From contig CP053152.1 of NCBI GenBank assembly GCA_014607495.2, positions 11,825,899 through 11,889,898 of the forward strand: 64,000 nucleotides of DNA. Direction: 5' to 3'. Both the position numbers and the translations under genes were made by a program. The notes under the pieces are model-generated. The model searched no databases. It was not told the DNA's origin and was given only the letters and a program-made list of their open reading frames with translations. Positions 54,362-64,000 of the stretch are shown one piece after another (positions within the stretch are counted from its first letter, which is position 1; the number at the start of each line of letters is the position of its first letter). This DNA comes from Carposina sasakii. Its lineage: Eukaryota; Arthropoda; Insecta; Lepidoptera; Carposinidae.

Positions 54362-57300
54362 ATAAACAATAGTAGCACGTGTGGAGGTGATGGCAGAATC
54401 TGCTAAGCAGATAAAGGGTTCAACTTCAAGTGACTGAATAAGACGTGGATTATGATCTTTTTGTAAATATCACGTGTTGAAATCGTCTTAATAAAAATAT
54501 TATTTAAAACAATTTTTATTCATATGTTGCACCGCAGATTGTGATGTGAACTTAACTCTAGTGGGCTCTACATAGAAGAGCGCGGGACACAGAACATTCA
54601 TCCCTTTCATCATCCAAATAGGTAAATTTACTTTCTCCATCTTCATTGTGAGAACTAGTCTAACATGTTAAGCTACATCAGCACTATCACAATCGACCTG
54701 CAGATGAAACTGAAAGGGTACTTGAAGAGATAGCCCCGATCGTGGGAAGATCGTCTGAAAGACAAGTGTTGTTCAAACCAGATGTGGTACCACTATAAAT
54801 AAGCCTGGTTGGATCAACTCGTTTGAAGTTCTATACGTGTCTGTTAGTACCTCATTAAGTAGGGACTGTTTGCGGCTTACGCTCTATCTATGTACGAGTA
54901 TCTATTAAAAAAACACGTGAATCAACATACGAGTATTACGTTGTTCCTTGTATCTGTAGGGAGTTCTACAAGATTTTTTTTCTAGAAATGTTTAAAAATT
55001 CGCCCCATTGAAGAGTTTGGTTTTTCAGCTAATTAAAATATTCAGAACTCATTTATTGCTATAATTAGTTAATAGATACTAGATCAACCGGCACTTCAGG
55101 TTTCCATAAAAGTCTTTTTATAAGTCTAGAACAGTCTTACGTTGGTAGTTTAAAAGTAATGTTTCTTATTTTGTATGATAACAATAATCTTTAAGTAATA
55201 ATGTCAATGGTAATAATAACATACCTATTTTATTTTAAAACCAAAGACAGATTAAAGATTACTGCTAATCCAACAAAACATCACAAAGCTGAAACCAAAC
55301 TGGGATTAATTAAAATTCCGTTCGCGATCGAAACTAAAAAATAACTTAGAAGGTCAGATATTTGGAAAATGTTATAGTCGGTATCAGGACAGACGTTGGG
55401 GAATGCCCTAATGAAATTAATTGGCTGGCAATCCACGGGAATGAAAAAGGGAAATATGCAGATACCTTTTAACGCTAATGAAGATGAATGAATGAATGCA
55501 TTCAGCAAGTGAAATGCGTTTCAGTATTTACCTAAACTTGGGTAAACAAATCTAGTATGTTGTATTGTATTAGAAAAATAAAAAAGAGCCTAATTATTTC
55601 ACAGGAACATCGTAATTAATTGTACTGGAATATTAATATACGTGGAAAGGCCTTTTTCATAAATAAGGACTAATGCATGAACGGATATATTATCTGAATG
55701 AACTCACAGGTACCTGACATTCTTTGAATTTCTGAAGGATTGTAGTAACACTTTTTTTGTTATGTAAACCTTTAAATATTTACACTGCTTCTTGTGTTAC
55801 AGAAAATCAGTGCTACATTGGAATGTACAATATGTACTAAAAAAAATTAAGGTGCATTTATTTATACTAGTGACTCATTTTAAAACAAAGGAAATATTCA
55901 TAATTTGTATGCGCGACTCGAAAAACAAAGCACATCGCCTCTGAATCTTGTATGATTTAGTTTGCACTAAGGCAGACATTTATTATTCTATGTACGAAGT
56001 TTATATTCGGGTCCAATCACCTCCCACACTTCATCAAACTGTCTCAAAGGTGGTCGTTATCTTGGACAAAACTTGTTTACTAGCTCATGCAGGATACCGA
56101 CTAACGATCAAGGATATCCATTAATGTATCTCTATTCTGTTTCAAAATCTGTTTGAGTATAGCTATTTACATAAGATTTTAAGATTTCACACAGTAAAAT
56201 TAACTGTTATATAGCTAGGTAAAATTAGTATTCGGTGGAAAGTGGAAACTAATCATACACACAGATTTCATTGAAACCATTTTCAGTCATTTTAGAGTTT
56301 ACGAAGAGACATTATATTTTTGAATTGTCTGATCTTTTGATTTTATGTAATTTAATTGGTCGAAGATTTTATATATGTATATGCTTGCTTATGTATGTGT
56401 TACTGCCGCATCAAAATCCATTCACTAGTTTTTGCAGGAAAAGACACAAACATCCAAATATGGCAAATATGTTGATGTCATTGGTTACATATAAAGTAAG
56501 GCCGCACGACAATTAAAAAATTCGCAACAAGCAATCCCGTATTAAGAGCAATTGAGCTGATGAGTCGAATTGGATACGGTTGAGTAGTTAATGCGGACTA
56601 AATAAGCGATGGCGTAAGATCATGGATGGTCTAATTTGTTCATTTAGCTTTCGATTGGGTTGTTTAAAATTGTAGAGATTACTGTGTTGTAATAAAGCTC
56701 GTGGAAGCGAATTATGTTGCAGTACAGAGTAGGTAATGTTTTCTATAAAATGATTTAACATAAGTTGTCCTAGAAGTTTATACGATGAATTTTCTTCACA
56801 TACACGCATGTGTTCCCAAAAATTGGTTAACCAGAAATACAGGATCGCGACGAATATTCAGTTCAGCAATTATGTATTTTTTTGTTGTTGTAGTATATAG
56901 TAGTTTATAAAAATACCTGTAGGTCAGTTAGGTTAGGTTAAATACACTTAAAATGTAGCCTCATTAGTTACTATAATAGTTATATTTGTTGTAAAGCTTT
57001 ATAGGTTTCAATATAAACACCCTATCCCAAAACACTATCTAATACGAAAAAGGACTTTCTAATGTTAATATGGAATCTGAAGTAGAAATTGAAAATGACT
57101 TTACCATTGTTATTGTGTTAAACCATTGTTAAACCTAAACCAAATCCAGTATAACCATCAGAATAACAGATGACGTTGTCAATATCCGAGCAAAACAAAT
57201 ACTCTGCGGCGTTTTTCAACTCATTACTTTAGGTTTAGCAAACTCCCCATCAGCATTGACGCGGGTCAGCCGAACTTGATGGATTATGATGATAATGATA

Positions 57301-57580
57301 ATTTTATCTCAACACTCATTGGAGTGTGAAGTTTCCGGCTCAAAACTTTCATAAATATTACTGGCTATTGTTTGCTTAGGTACGAGTATTAAGAGTTATT
57401 AGATTTATGAATTTTGTAAATACGAGTAATATTACCATAGTATGTGAGCATGAACTAAACAGGATAGAATTATGTATGATTCACTTTAAATTGTTAACAT
57501 CGCAGTATTTTTTAAAGTGTTTAATTAAACAATTATGTGTGCCTATACCTAAAACAACCCTTGCTAATTGCAGCGTACAC
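54362..57580. other. Gene-poor stretch
   Basis: No coding exon or RNA gene recognised. A TATAAATA at about 54796 in a less AT-rich context could be a promoter, but nothing downstream supports it. 56410-56460 contains a short 'ttcactagtttttgc' piece of a dispersed repeat. Confidence 0.4.
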
Positions 57581-57583
57581 TGC

Positions 57584-57772
57584 CTACAGCAGCTCAAAAC
57601 GAATTGTCGCGAGGAACCGGGCAAAGCTTTGGAGTAAATCGTCCGTATTCACGTCACAGCCGGAGGCAATAATACGTGGAGCGATTTGCTGGCACGTCTG
57701 TCGACTGAAAATCACCGCGAATCTCTCCACCTCAATATTCACGGCTCTTTCGATCAAATTGGAGGTATTTCC
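57584..57772 (-). CDS. Putative unidentified last exon, 62 aa
   Basis: On the minus strand a pyrimidine-containing acceptor (CAATCATTTAG) precedes an open frame of 62 codons ending in TAG. The reading includes NLIERAVNIEVERFAVIFSR, CQQIAPRIIASGCDVNTDD and LLQSFARFLATIRFELL. The amino-acid mix and near-balanced base content stand out sharply from the AT-rich surroundings. There is no ATG, so it would be an internal or last exon. I do not recognise the family and no upstream exon was found. A conserved non-coding element is the alternative. Confidence 0.4.
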   Translation of the reverse strand, partial: GNTSNLIERAVNIEVERFAVIFSRQTCQQIAPRIIASGCDVNTDDLLQSFARFLATIRFELL

Positions 57773-57779
57773 CTAAATG

Positions 57780-60730
57780 ATTGAAATGAACGCGTGGAAA
57801 TTTTAATGCAATCGCCTTTTTGACGGGAAATTTCAATGGGTGTGCGCATTTTTGCATGTCTCTGCCAAACTCATATACTTTATGAAGTTGGCAGGGAAAA
57901 TTATTAAAAGACAATAATTTAAATGTTTTATTTAGCATTTACTGTAACTGAATTGATTTCATTGGTTAAGTCAGAGCACTTCAACCAGCTCTTTCGAGTA
58001 GGTACATATTTACATGAACCATCTGATTGGAAATGAAATGAACCTGATCTGATTGTCTAGTTATCGCATAATATATTGCAGGTACCTACATTATATTCGT
58101 TAATTTAACTTCGTTTCAACTACTTAACTAAAAGCCTGAGAAAATTATCCAGGTTTAATCTGTAATGTCTTAAAGTTTCACCAGTTTAGATACCTTAATT
58201 TGGAATTCATAAATTTTTATCTGAACTTTACTGATTACTACATTATGGTTAAAGTTATGTTTCCTAACATTATCACATCGGTTTCTTTAATTCGTAAATA
58301 AAGAAATTAAGATATAAGCTCGCGATATAAGCCTCTCAATGTCGTTTATATTATTTATCTAGGTTTAAAAAACAATCTATTCTAATCCCGTAAATGAGAG
58401 TCCCAAACGAGTGACACTCCAGTGGTAGGAACATTTGTATGTAAATTTTGTCATATCAAATCTCATCAGTGTATAATCCTAATATTTAATACGAATTTAT
58501 GTGCGATAAATAAAATGAAATGGGCACCCGTGGCAGCCGCTGTGGACTTGTTCTATAACATTTTTGTAAAGTGTTACATCTAGCTAAGCATCACACACAG
58601 ATGTAGCATTTGGTAGCAACCCGAGATACATTGATGATTGGATATTGTTCATATCCGTTTCTGTATAAATAAGCAAAGAAGTGTATATCTAACAATGTTA
58701 AAGCCCATTTTGGTCAACGAAATGCTTTATACTACACTATCATATTTTACAGCAGAGTATGGGCGGAGCGTGGGTGTAGTGTAAGTCATCGAATCGTCCA
58801 TATATTTGTTTTTCAGTACGGTATGTATTTTTCTCTTGCTATCGTTAGATAAATTTTATATTATATGTGAGAATCTGAGAATTGGGTTAGTTGACAATTG
58901 ACCTGATAGAATTCTTGGAGGCACAGAACATGTGTCCCTCATTACCAATACAAATATGTTCCTATCTAACTAGATTGTGTTGATTCATAAATATAAATTG
59001 GTTGATTCGGACACAAGCTGTTTCTTAGATTTTTTAAATTAGGAACCTGTATATACCTATATGTATTTTTAAATTAATAGTTCTCTTTTACTGTTGAACA
59101 AACAAAATTTTTATGGAAATAATTTTGGTAATATATCATACATAAATATCAGCTGATATGTTCTACCAGATAGAAGAAATCTCTTATAGAGATAAGCACG
59201 CCGTTGATCATTTTCTGGGTAACAGTTGTCATATAGTTAGGTATACAAAAAATACTAAGATACAAAGTACTAGGATATTTGCAACAAAAATATTCGTATT
59301 AAACAATTGTCTCTACCTACATAAATTTATCCTCAAGGATATTTATACAGAAGTCTCTTGTAAAACCTTATCTCGGTACAGTTAGCATACAGAGCACGGA
59401 AGAGCCATCTACCAATGCCAATTGTAACTGTAAGGAAAAACCTTCTCCATAAATATCTGTTAGGAGAACAATCAATATTCAGGTAGATACTGTCTATTTG
59501 TGCCACAGAAGGAGCATCATATAGAGAGTGTCAATTTAACCAATAAGTTCAAAAAAGCTTAATTAATAAATGCTGTGACACCATATCATGTAATGCTGTG
59601 GCCAAATAATCCTATATATCGGAATATATATATATTCCGATTCCATTATGTAAGGAAAAAGTTTAAGAGATTTGTTTACAATTACCTCAATCGACATTTC
59701 AAAATGACCTAAAAGCGAGGTTTCAAAATGTAGAATTGTATTAATGCCACTTACTCCATAATTAAATTGAATATTAAACTGAATTTCAATAATACAAGTA
59801 TAGAACATTTGTCCAATGAAACATTGTGAAAAAATAGACCACTTCAAGTTGAGTTACAGTTGGCCCGTGTGAGAATGCCAGTCAAGTCAATGCAGCAATA
59901 TTTGAATTTCCGCGTTCTATTCGATCTATGTTCAGTGATAAGGTTCCCGTACATTCGAATAATGTTATACTGGTACAACGCTACTGGTTTACTTTTGAAC
60001 CAATATTATACATTGGGGACTAGATGAAAGAGTTTTTAAAATTACGGTTTACATTATGGGGGACTGATTCATAAATAACAATTTCAGACTAATAAAATGA
60101 CTTCAATTCTGTGTCCAAAAATATATTTTTAGAGATAAGGTAGCACTTCTGAATTTCCTTATTGTTCTATTTATCAACGTTTCCCGGAAATAAAATCAAA
60201 TTCAATATCCAAAATATATTCAAAATCCGTTTCCTTATTTTAATCAACAAAATTAAATATGAACAGTTCGCATCCCAATAAGATAGAAAATTACATTGAA
60301 ACCATAATTCACCGGGGAAATACAAAATTAAAGCTGATATAAAACGAAGAGTATTAAAGGGATTGGATTGGGAGCGTAACGCAACATAAATTTTCATTTG
60401 CTTAATTTTTCTGGCAGGCATGGATAAACCTATGGGAGTTCGGTCTTGTGTAGTCGTGTAGTACCAACTTGGGTAGTATCGGCCATCGACCCCATTGCTG
60501 GCCTATCGCATGAGCCTATAAGTTCACTTTAGTAACATTGGCTAGTACTTTCTAGATTCTTAGAAAGCTTAGCCCTGCCGCAGTAAATGTAAATGCCTGA
60601 TTACAAATCAGGAGGCTGGATAAATCTATTCTTATCTTTTTAGGAAGCCTGTATGTGTTTAGTTTTTAGTTATTCCATGACTTGCATATTATAAAATTAT
60701 TTCTTTTCTTTCTCATTAAAGCTTCTTTTT
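57780..60730. other. Gene-poor stretch
   Basis: AT-rich DNA with no recognised exon or repeat. The only structure noted is a 24-bp perfect palindrome at 59618-59641 (ATCGGAATATAT and its complement). Confidence 0.4.
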
Positions 60731-60737
60731 TGCTACC

Positions 60738-61194
60738 GATCTATTCCGTTCCAATCCCAGCAAGTGAACCCGCAAAGGATCCGTTTTATTTCATTTTATA
60801 ATTTTATTCCTATGCGATCCCGTCGCCGGATCTGATGAATATTTCATTTATTTTGTATTCCGTTCTGATCCCATATGTCTTCTCAATGATTTTTTAGTAC
60901 TGTTAGCAAGTAAAGCAGTAGACACATACAATATTGTTTTTCTAATTATTGTTGATTTTTAGAAGAAGAGATCGAGACTATTTTACTAATTCTTATTAAA
61001 TTTTTCTTAACTTTTTCGTTATTCAATAAAACAACTTGTAGAATTTTCATTCTTTTATTTTCTGACCTTACACATTAAAAAAGAACTCTACGGGATCAGA
61101 CCGGAATCTAAAAATTGTTTAGGTATCAGATCGGAATTTGTTGTGAATTTAAAGTAAAAAGGGATTAGTTTAAGGGATCGGATCGGAATAGATC
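60738..61194. mobile_element. 457-bp TIR element with 8-bp TSD TTGCTACC and repeated GATCGGAAT motifs
   Basis: Ends are GATCTATTCCGTTCCAATCC and the reverse complement of GATCTATTCCGATCCGATCC. TTGCTACC flanks it at 60730-60737 and 61195-61202. Variants of GGATCRGAYCGGAAT or its complement recur near 60775, 60808, 60860, 61085, 61127 and 61175. No coding capacity. Confidence 0.85.
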
Positions 61195-61664
61195 TTGCTA
61201 CCAGCGTTAAATACACAAAAGTGGGTACCTAAATAGCAATAAGTATATGCTATGTTCGTTCACCCACTTTTTCAGTAGGATTACGTATTTCAGAGATTGA
61301 AATACACTATGGCTTAATAATGGTAGAAAAAGTAGGTATTTAGGTAGTAGATAAATCTTCAAGTAGAACTTGCAACGAAAACTTTATCTTTCATAAACTC
61401 ATCCCAATGGCGAGAATACATAAAAAACGCCACAATATTGATAAATGTCGTAGTTATAAAAATCTTAACAACTATTATGAACTTTAAAACCGCGTGTAGT
61501 TTCCTTGCCATGTGTTAAGAGTTTATTAAATAAACGTTAAATGTTCTAAGGAATCTGTGTTCGCAGCTGGCGCCTTGGATAAGAGTCGGTGTCTACTGCA
61601 AGTCGGAAGATACACATAAGTACATGCTAATAATCTCCAAAAAAGAAGCAGAAGTACTGCATAT

Positions 61665-61900
61665 ATATAATGACGCCTTTATTCCTTACGGGGTAGGCAG
61701 AGCACAAAGGGCCGATAGAACTACATGGTGCCACTTCTGACCAATTTTGAGGGCATAGTTGAGATGTACAAGTTCGGTTAGTAGTGACAGGTGGTCAGCC
61801 CATCGCCTACAAAACACCAAGACCCTCTTGTCCCTCTATTGACGTGTACAGTATGCCCGGGAAGAGAAGCAGCTGTAGTATTATAGGTTTTTATAAGCAG
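61665..61900. repeat. Retroelement repeat, composite copy
   Basis: The left half is reversed ('ccttacggggtaggcagagc' to 'tgccacttctgacca') and the right half is forward ('ttagtagtgacaggtggtca' to 'ggaagagaagcagctgtagt'), compared with 44385-44660. The order suggests an inverted rearrangement or a template switch. Confidence 0.65.
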
Positions 61901-61911
61901 CATAGAAGAAA

Positions 61912-62158
61912 CTTATATCACACTAATATAAAGGCGAAAGTTTGTAAATGTGTGAGTGAGTATGTTTGTTACTTCTTCACGTCTAAACGGCTGGAGCGAT
62001 TTTAATAAAATTTGGTATGGAGTTAGCTGACACCCTGAATTAACACATAGGCTAGTTTTTATCCCAGGAAAATATTTTTATCCCGGATAATTTCGACATT
62101 ATTATTATTATGTTTTTTTGCAGTACACGCGGGCGGAGTCGCGGGCAACAGCTAGTTA
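61912..62158 (+). repeat. Short dispersed repeat ('aacggctggagcgatttta' family)
   Basis: Third copy of the family at 13833-14055 and 32096-32340, ending 'gcgggcggagtcgcgggcaa'. It follows directly after the retroelement repeat. Confidence 0.75.
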
Positions 62159-62159
62159 A

Positions 62160-63385
62160 ATATATAAATAACCTAATCTAACCAAACCTTTATTCTGAAA
62201 AACTTCATTGTGAACAAAATACCGTATTTTCAAAAATGGTTTATGGAAAAATACAAAATAACCGGAGCTCAATTTATAGTACCAATAATCTTTTAATTGT
62301 TTATACTATTTAGCTTTTGTTATAGCTTCCAATTTAGGTGGGTATAAGGCCTTAGTTCTTCTACTACGCTTTGGTGTCCCTGGAACGCTGCGGTTTTGAT
62401 AGTAAGGCATGCGAGCCGAGCTCTATGTATATTATAATTACAGTTGTCACGAGTTTTTTTATGGGAAATTTTAGGAAGTGCCATTATGCCCTTGTATAAG
62501 ATTTATAGATATTTTTCGGTGGGGATTTTATTTTGTATATGCTTTAATATTGAGATATAAAAATACAAGCAGACTGTTTGATGCCATAGGAAAATATATT
62601 TTTTTGCCTTTTCAATTAATTCATTAGCTAAACTTTCACGCCTTGCTATTAATACAATTCTGGTAACAATTTAATGCTCGTACTTCTTCCATATCTTTCT
62701 TCTGGAAATGTTGTCTAGGTTTTCCATGTCTTTTTTCTGGAAATGTTGTCTAGGTTCCGTTCAGAGAAGCTGCGCTCATTCGTTTGTTAGATTACATATG
62801 ATCTAAAAAATGTTCCTAGAATTCCATCTCCTAATCACAACCGTAGAGCTAAACCAGAATGCCAATAACCAAATTAATTGCTTATAAAATATCTTGTGTA
62901 CCATCTCTCTTTGTCAGGATACAATAATTAATTTCTCTCGTTCCCTCTGGGTCGCATCTGCGCCTTGCTGAAGGCATCCGTTGTTTGTTTTGTTCATCAA
63001 AGACAAGTATTTTATATTAAATGTGCACACGTTTGTATCCGCTAGTAAAATAGTGCTTGTTTTAGTTTTTCTTGGTTCCCACATAAACATGCATTTAGAT
63101 AAGTACTTATATAGGAGGCGCGAGGGATGACGAAGTAATGCTAAGTAATATGGATATTAGCAACTATTTTATTTCATTCGCGGGGTAATGTAGTAGTTTA
63201 TTGATTGAAGTACATACTATAATAAATACTAAATAACAAGAACTACCTACGAACTAAGGTGTAATTAAATGAAAAAGTGGTAATAGAAATGTTGACAAAA
63301 TTATTCTTACACATATCATCCATCCATCCACACAAATAAAATAGGTTTTGAAATTTTTTGATTCCACTCAGTAGGTGCGCAAGTT
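62160..63385. other. Gene-poor stretch
   Basis: No exon recognised. A 35-bp tandem duplication around 'tttcttctggaaatgttgtc' is at about 62693-62757. Confidence 0.45.
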
Positions 63386-63389
63386 ATAA

Positions 63390-63855
63390 AGCTAAAGGGT
63401 AAGGTGTACAAGACCGTAATACGACCTGTCGTCTTGTATGGATCTGAATGCTGGGCCGTAAAGAAGAAGGATGAAAATCAACTGCATGTAAGCGAGATGA
63501 GAAAGTTGAAATGGATGTGTGGAGTTACAAGAATGGATAAAATAAGAAATGAGTATATAAGAGGAAGTTTGAAAGTTGCGCCGATCATAGACAAGTTACG
63601 AAGTAACCGTCTGTCTTGGTACGGACATAAAGCGACAGGATGTAAGGCATATTTTACAGAGAGCGTTGTGCATGAGTGTGGATGGATATAAAGGAAGAGG
63701 TAGACCAAAGAAGTGTTGGAAGGACTGTGTGAGGAAAGATATGCGAGTAATAGGAGTGAGCAATGAGATGACGGATAATAGGGATGAATAGAAGAAAAGA
63801 ACATGTTGCGCCGACCCCAAATAAATGGGAACAGGGCAGGAAGATGATGATGTGG
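63390..63855 (+). pseudogene. LINE reverse-transcriptase C-terminus and tail (RTE-like)
   Basis: Starts YKTVIRPVVLYGSECWAVKK, then MRKLKWMCGVTRMDKIRNEY and a LSWYGH motif. A frameshift near 63640 leads into GRGRPKKCWKDCVRKDMR and CCADPK, with the tail 'gttgcgccgaccccaaataa' and GATGATG. This is the end of an RTE-type polymerase. Frame breaks and an internal stop make it non-functional. Confidence 0.87.
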
Positions 63856-64000
63856 TACGCAAGTTAAAACTGCGGTAAATATTCTCAGGTACTTCATTAA
63901 AAAACTATAATTTAACAACGTTATAATTTTTACTACTGTATTTGACAACAAAAAAAGTATAAAAGTACCACTTGAAATTAATATCCAGCAGTAACTTGCG

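Noticed and set aside
57537..57776. 79-codon plus-strand frame
   Set aside because: It overlaps the more protein-like minus-strand exon and lacks convincing splice or start context.
63478..63951. 157-codon minus-strand frame
   Set aside because: Antisense of the LINE fragment at 63390-63855.

Overview
The window is nuclear DNA of an insect, almost certainly a moth or butterfly. It is AT-rich and has spliced genes with GT..AG introns. It is packed with repeat types typical of Lepidoptera: tRNA-derived SINEs, RTE-like LINE 3' tails that end next to a 'CCGACCCCAA' block, many short inverted-repeat (MITE) elements, and Helitrons. No bacterial operons, rRNA genes or CRISPR arrays are present.

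Three host genes can be read. (1) 488-10245 (+) is kynurenine 3-monooxygenase (KMO, the cinnabar eye-colour gene of the ommochrome pathway). Eight coding exons are visible, including a 49-nt exon at 2850-2898. The N-terminal exon or exons lie before the window. Its introns hold a complete hAT-type insertion, a three-level nested transposon and a foldback element. (2) 11308-13092 (-) is an intronless divergent ionotropic receptor whose last two codons and stop codon lie inside a MITE. (3) 19227-21615 (+) is a four-exon gene for a 190-residue, probably secreted or signal-anchored protein that resembles the insect DUF1091/DM8 family. Two further putative coding exons on the minus strand (14329-14516 and 57584-57772) look protein-like but I do not recognise them.

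From about 44.9 to 54.3 kb lies a large Helitron. It carries a Rep-helicase gene (HUH endonuclease plus Pif1-type helicase), a Cys4 zinc motif, a domain resembling C76-type (herpesvirus-tegument-like) cysteine peptidases, and an N-terminal array of 19-residue repeats encoded by a 57-bp minisatellite. The array is scrambled and frame-shifted at 47110-47213. The whole block is flanked by a 109-bp direct repeat that is identical by eye, which is not expected for a Helitron.

Most of the rest (22-44 kb and 54-64 kb) is gene-poor DNA made of old repeats. Several elements can be delimited to the base by their target-site duplications: 694-2520, 3271-4242, 17576-17661, 20900-21386, 25002-25773, 27560-27723 and 60738-61194. 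The most unusual is 25002-25773, a hAT-type MITE with about eleven copies of the octamer TATCGATA, the recognition site of the DREF regulator. All calls come from reading the sequence by eye; no database search was run.
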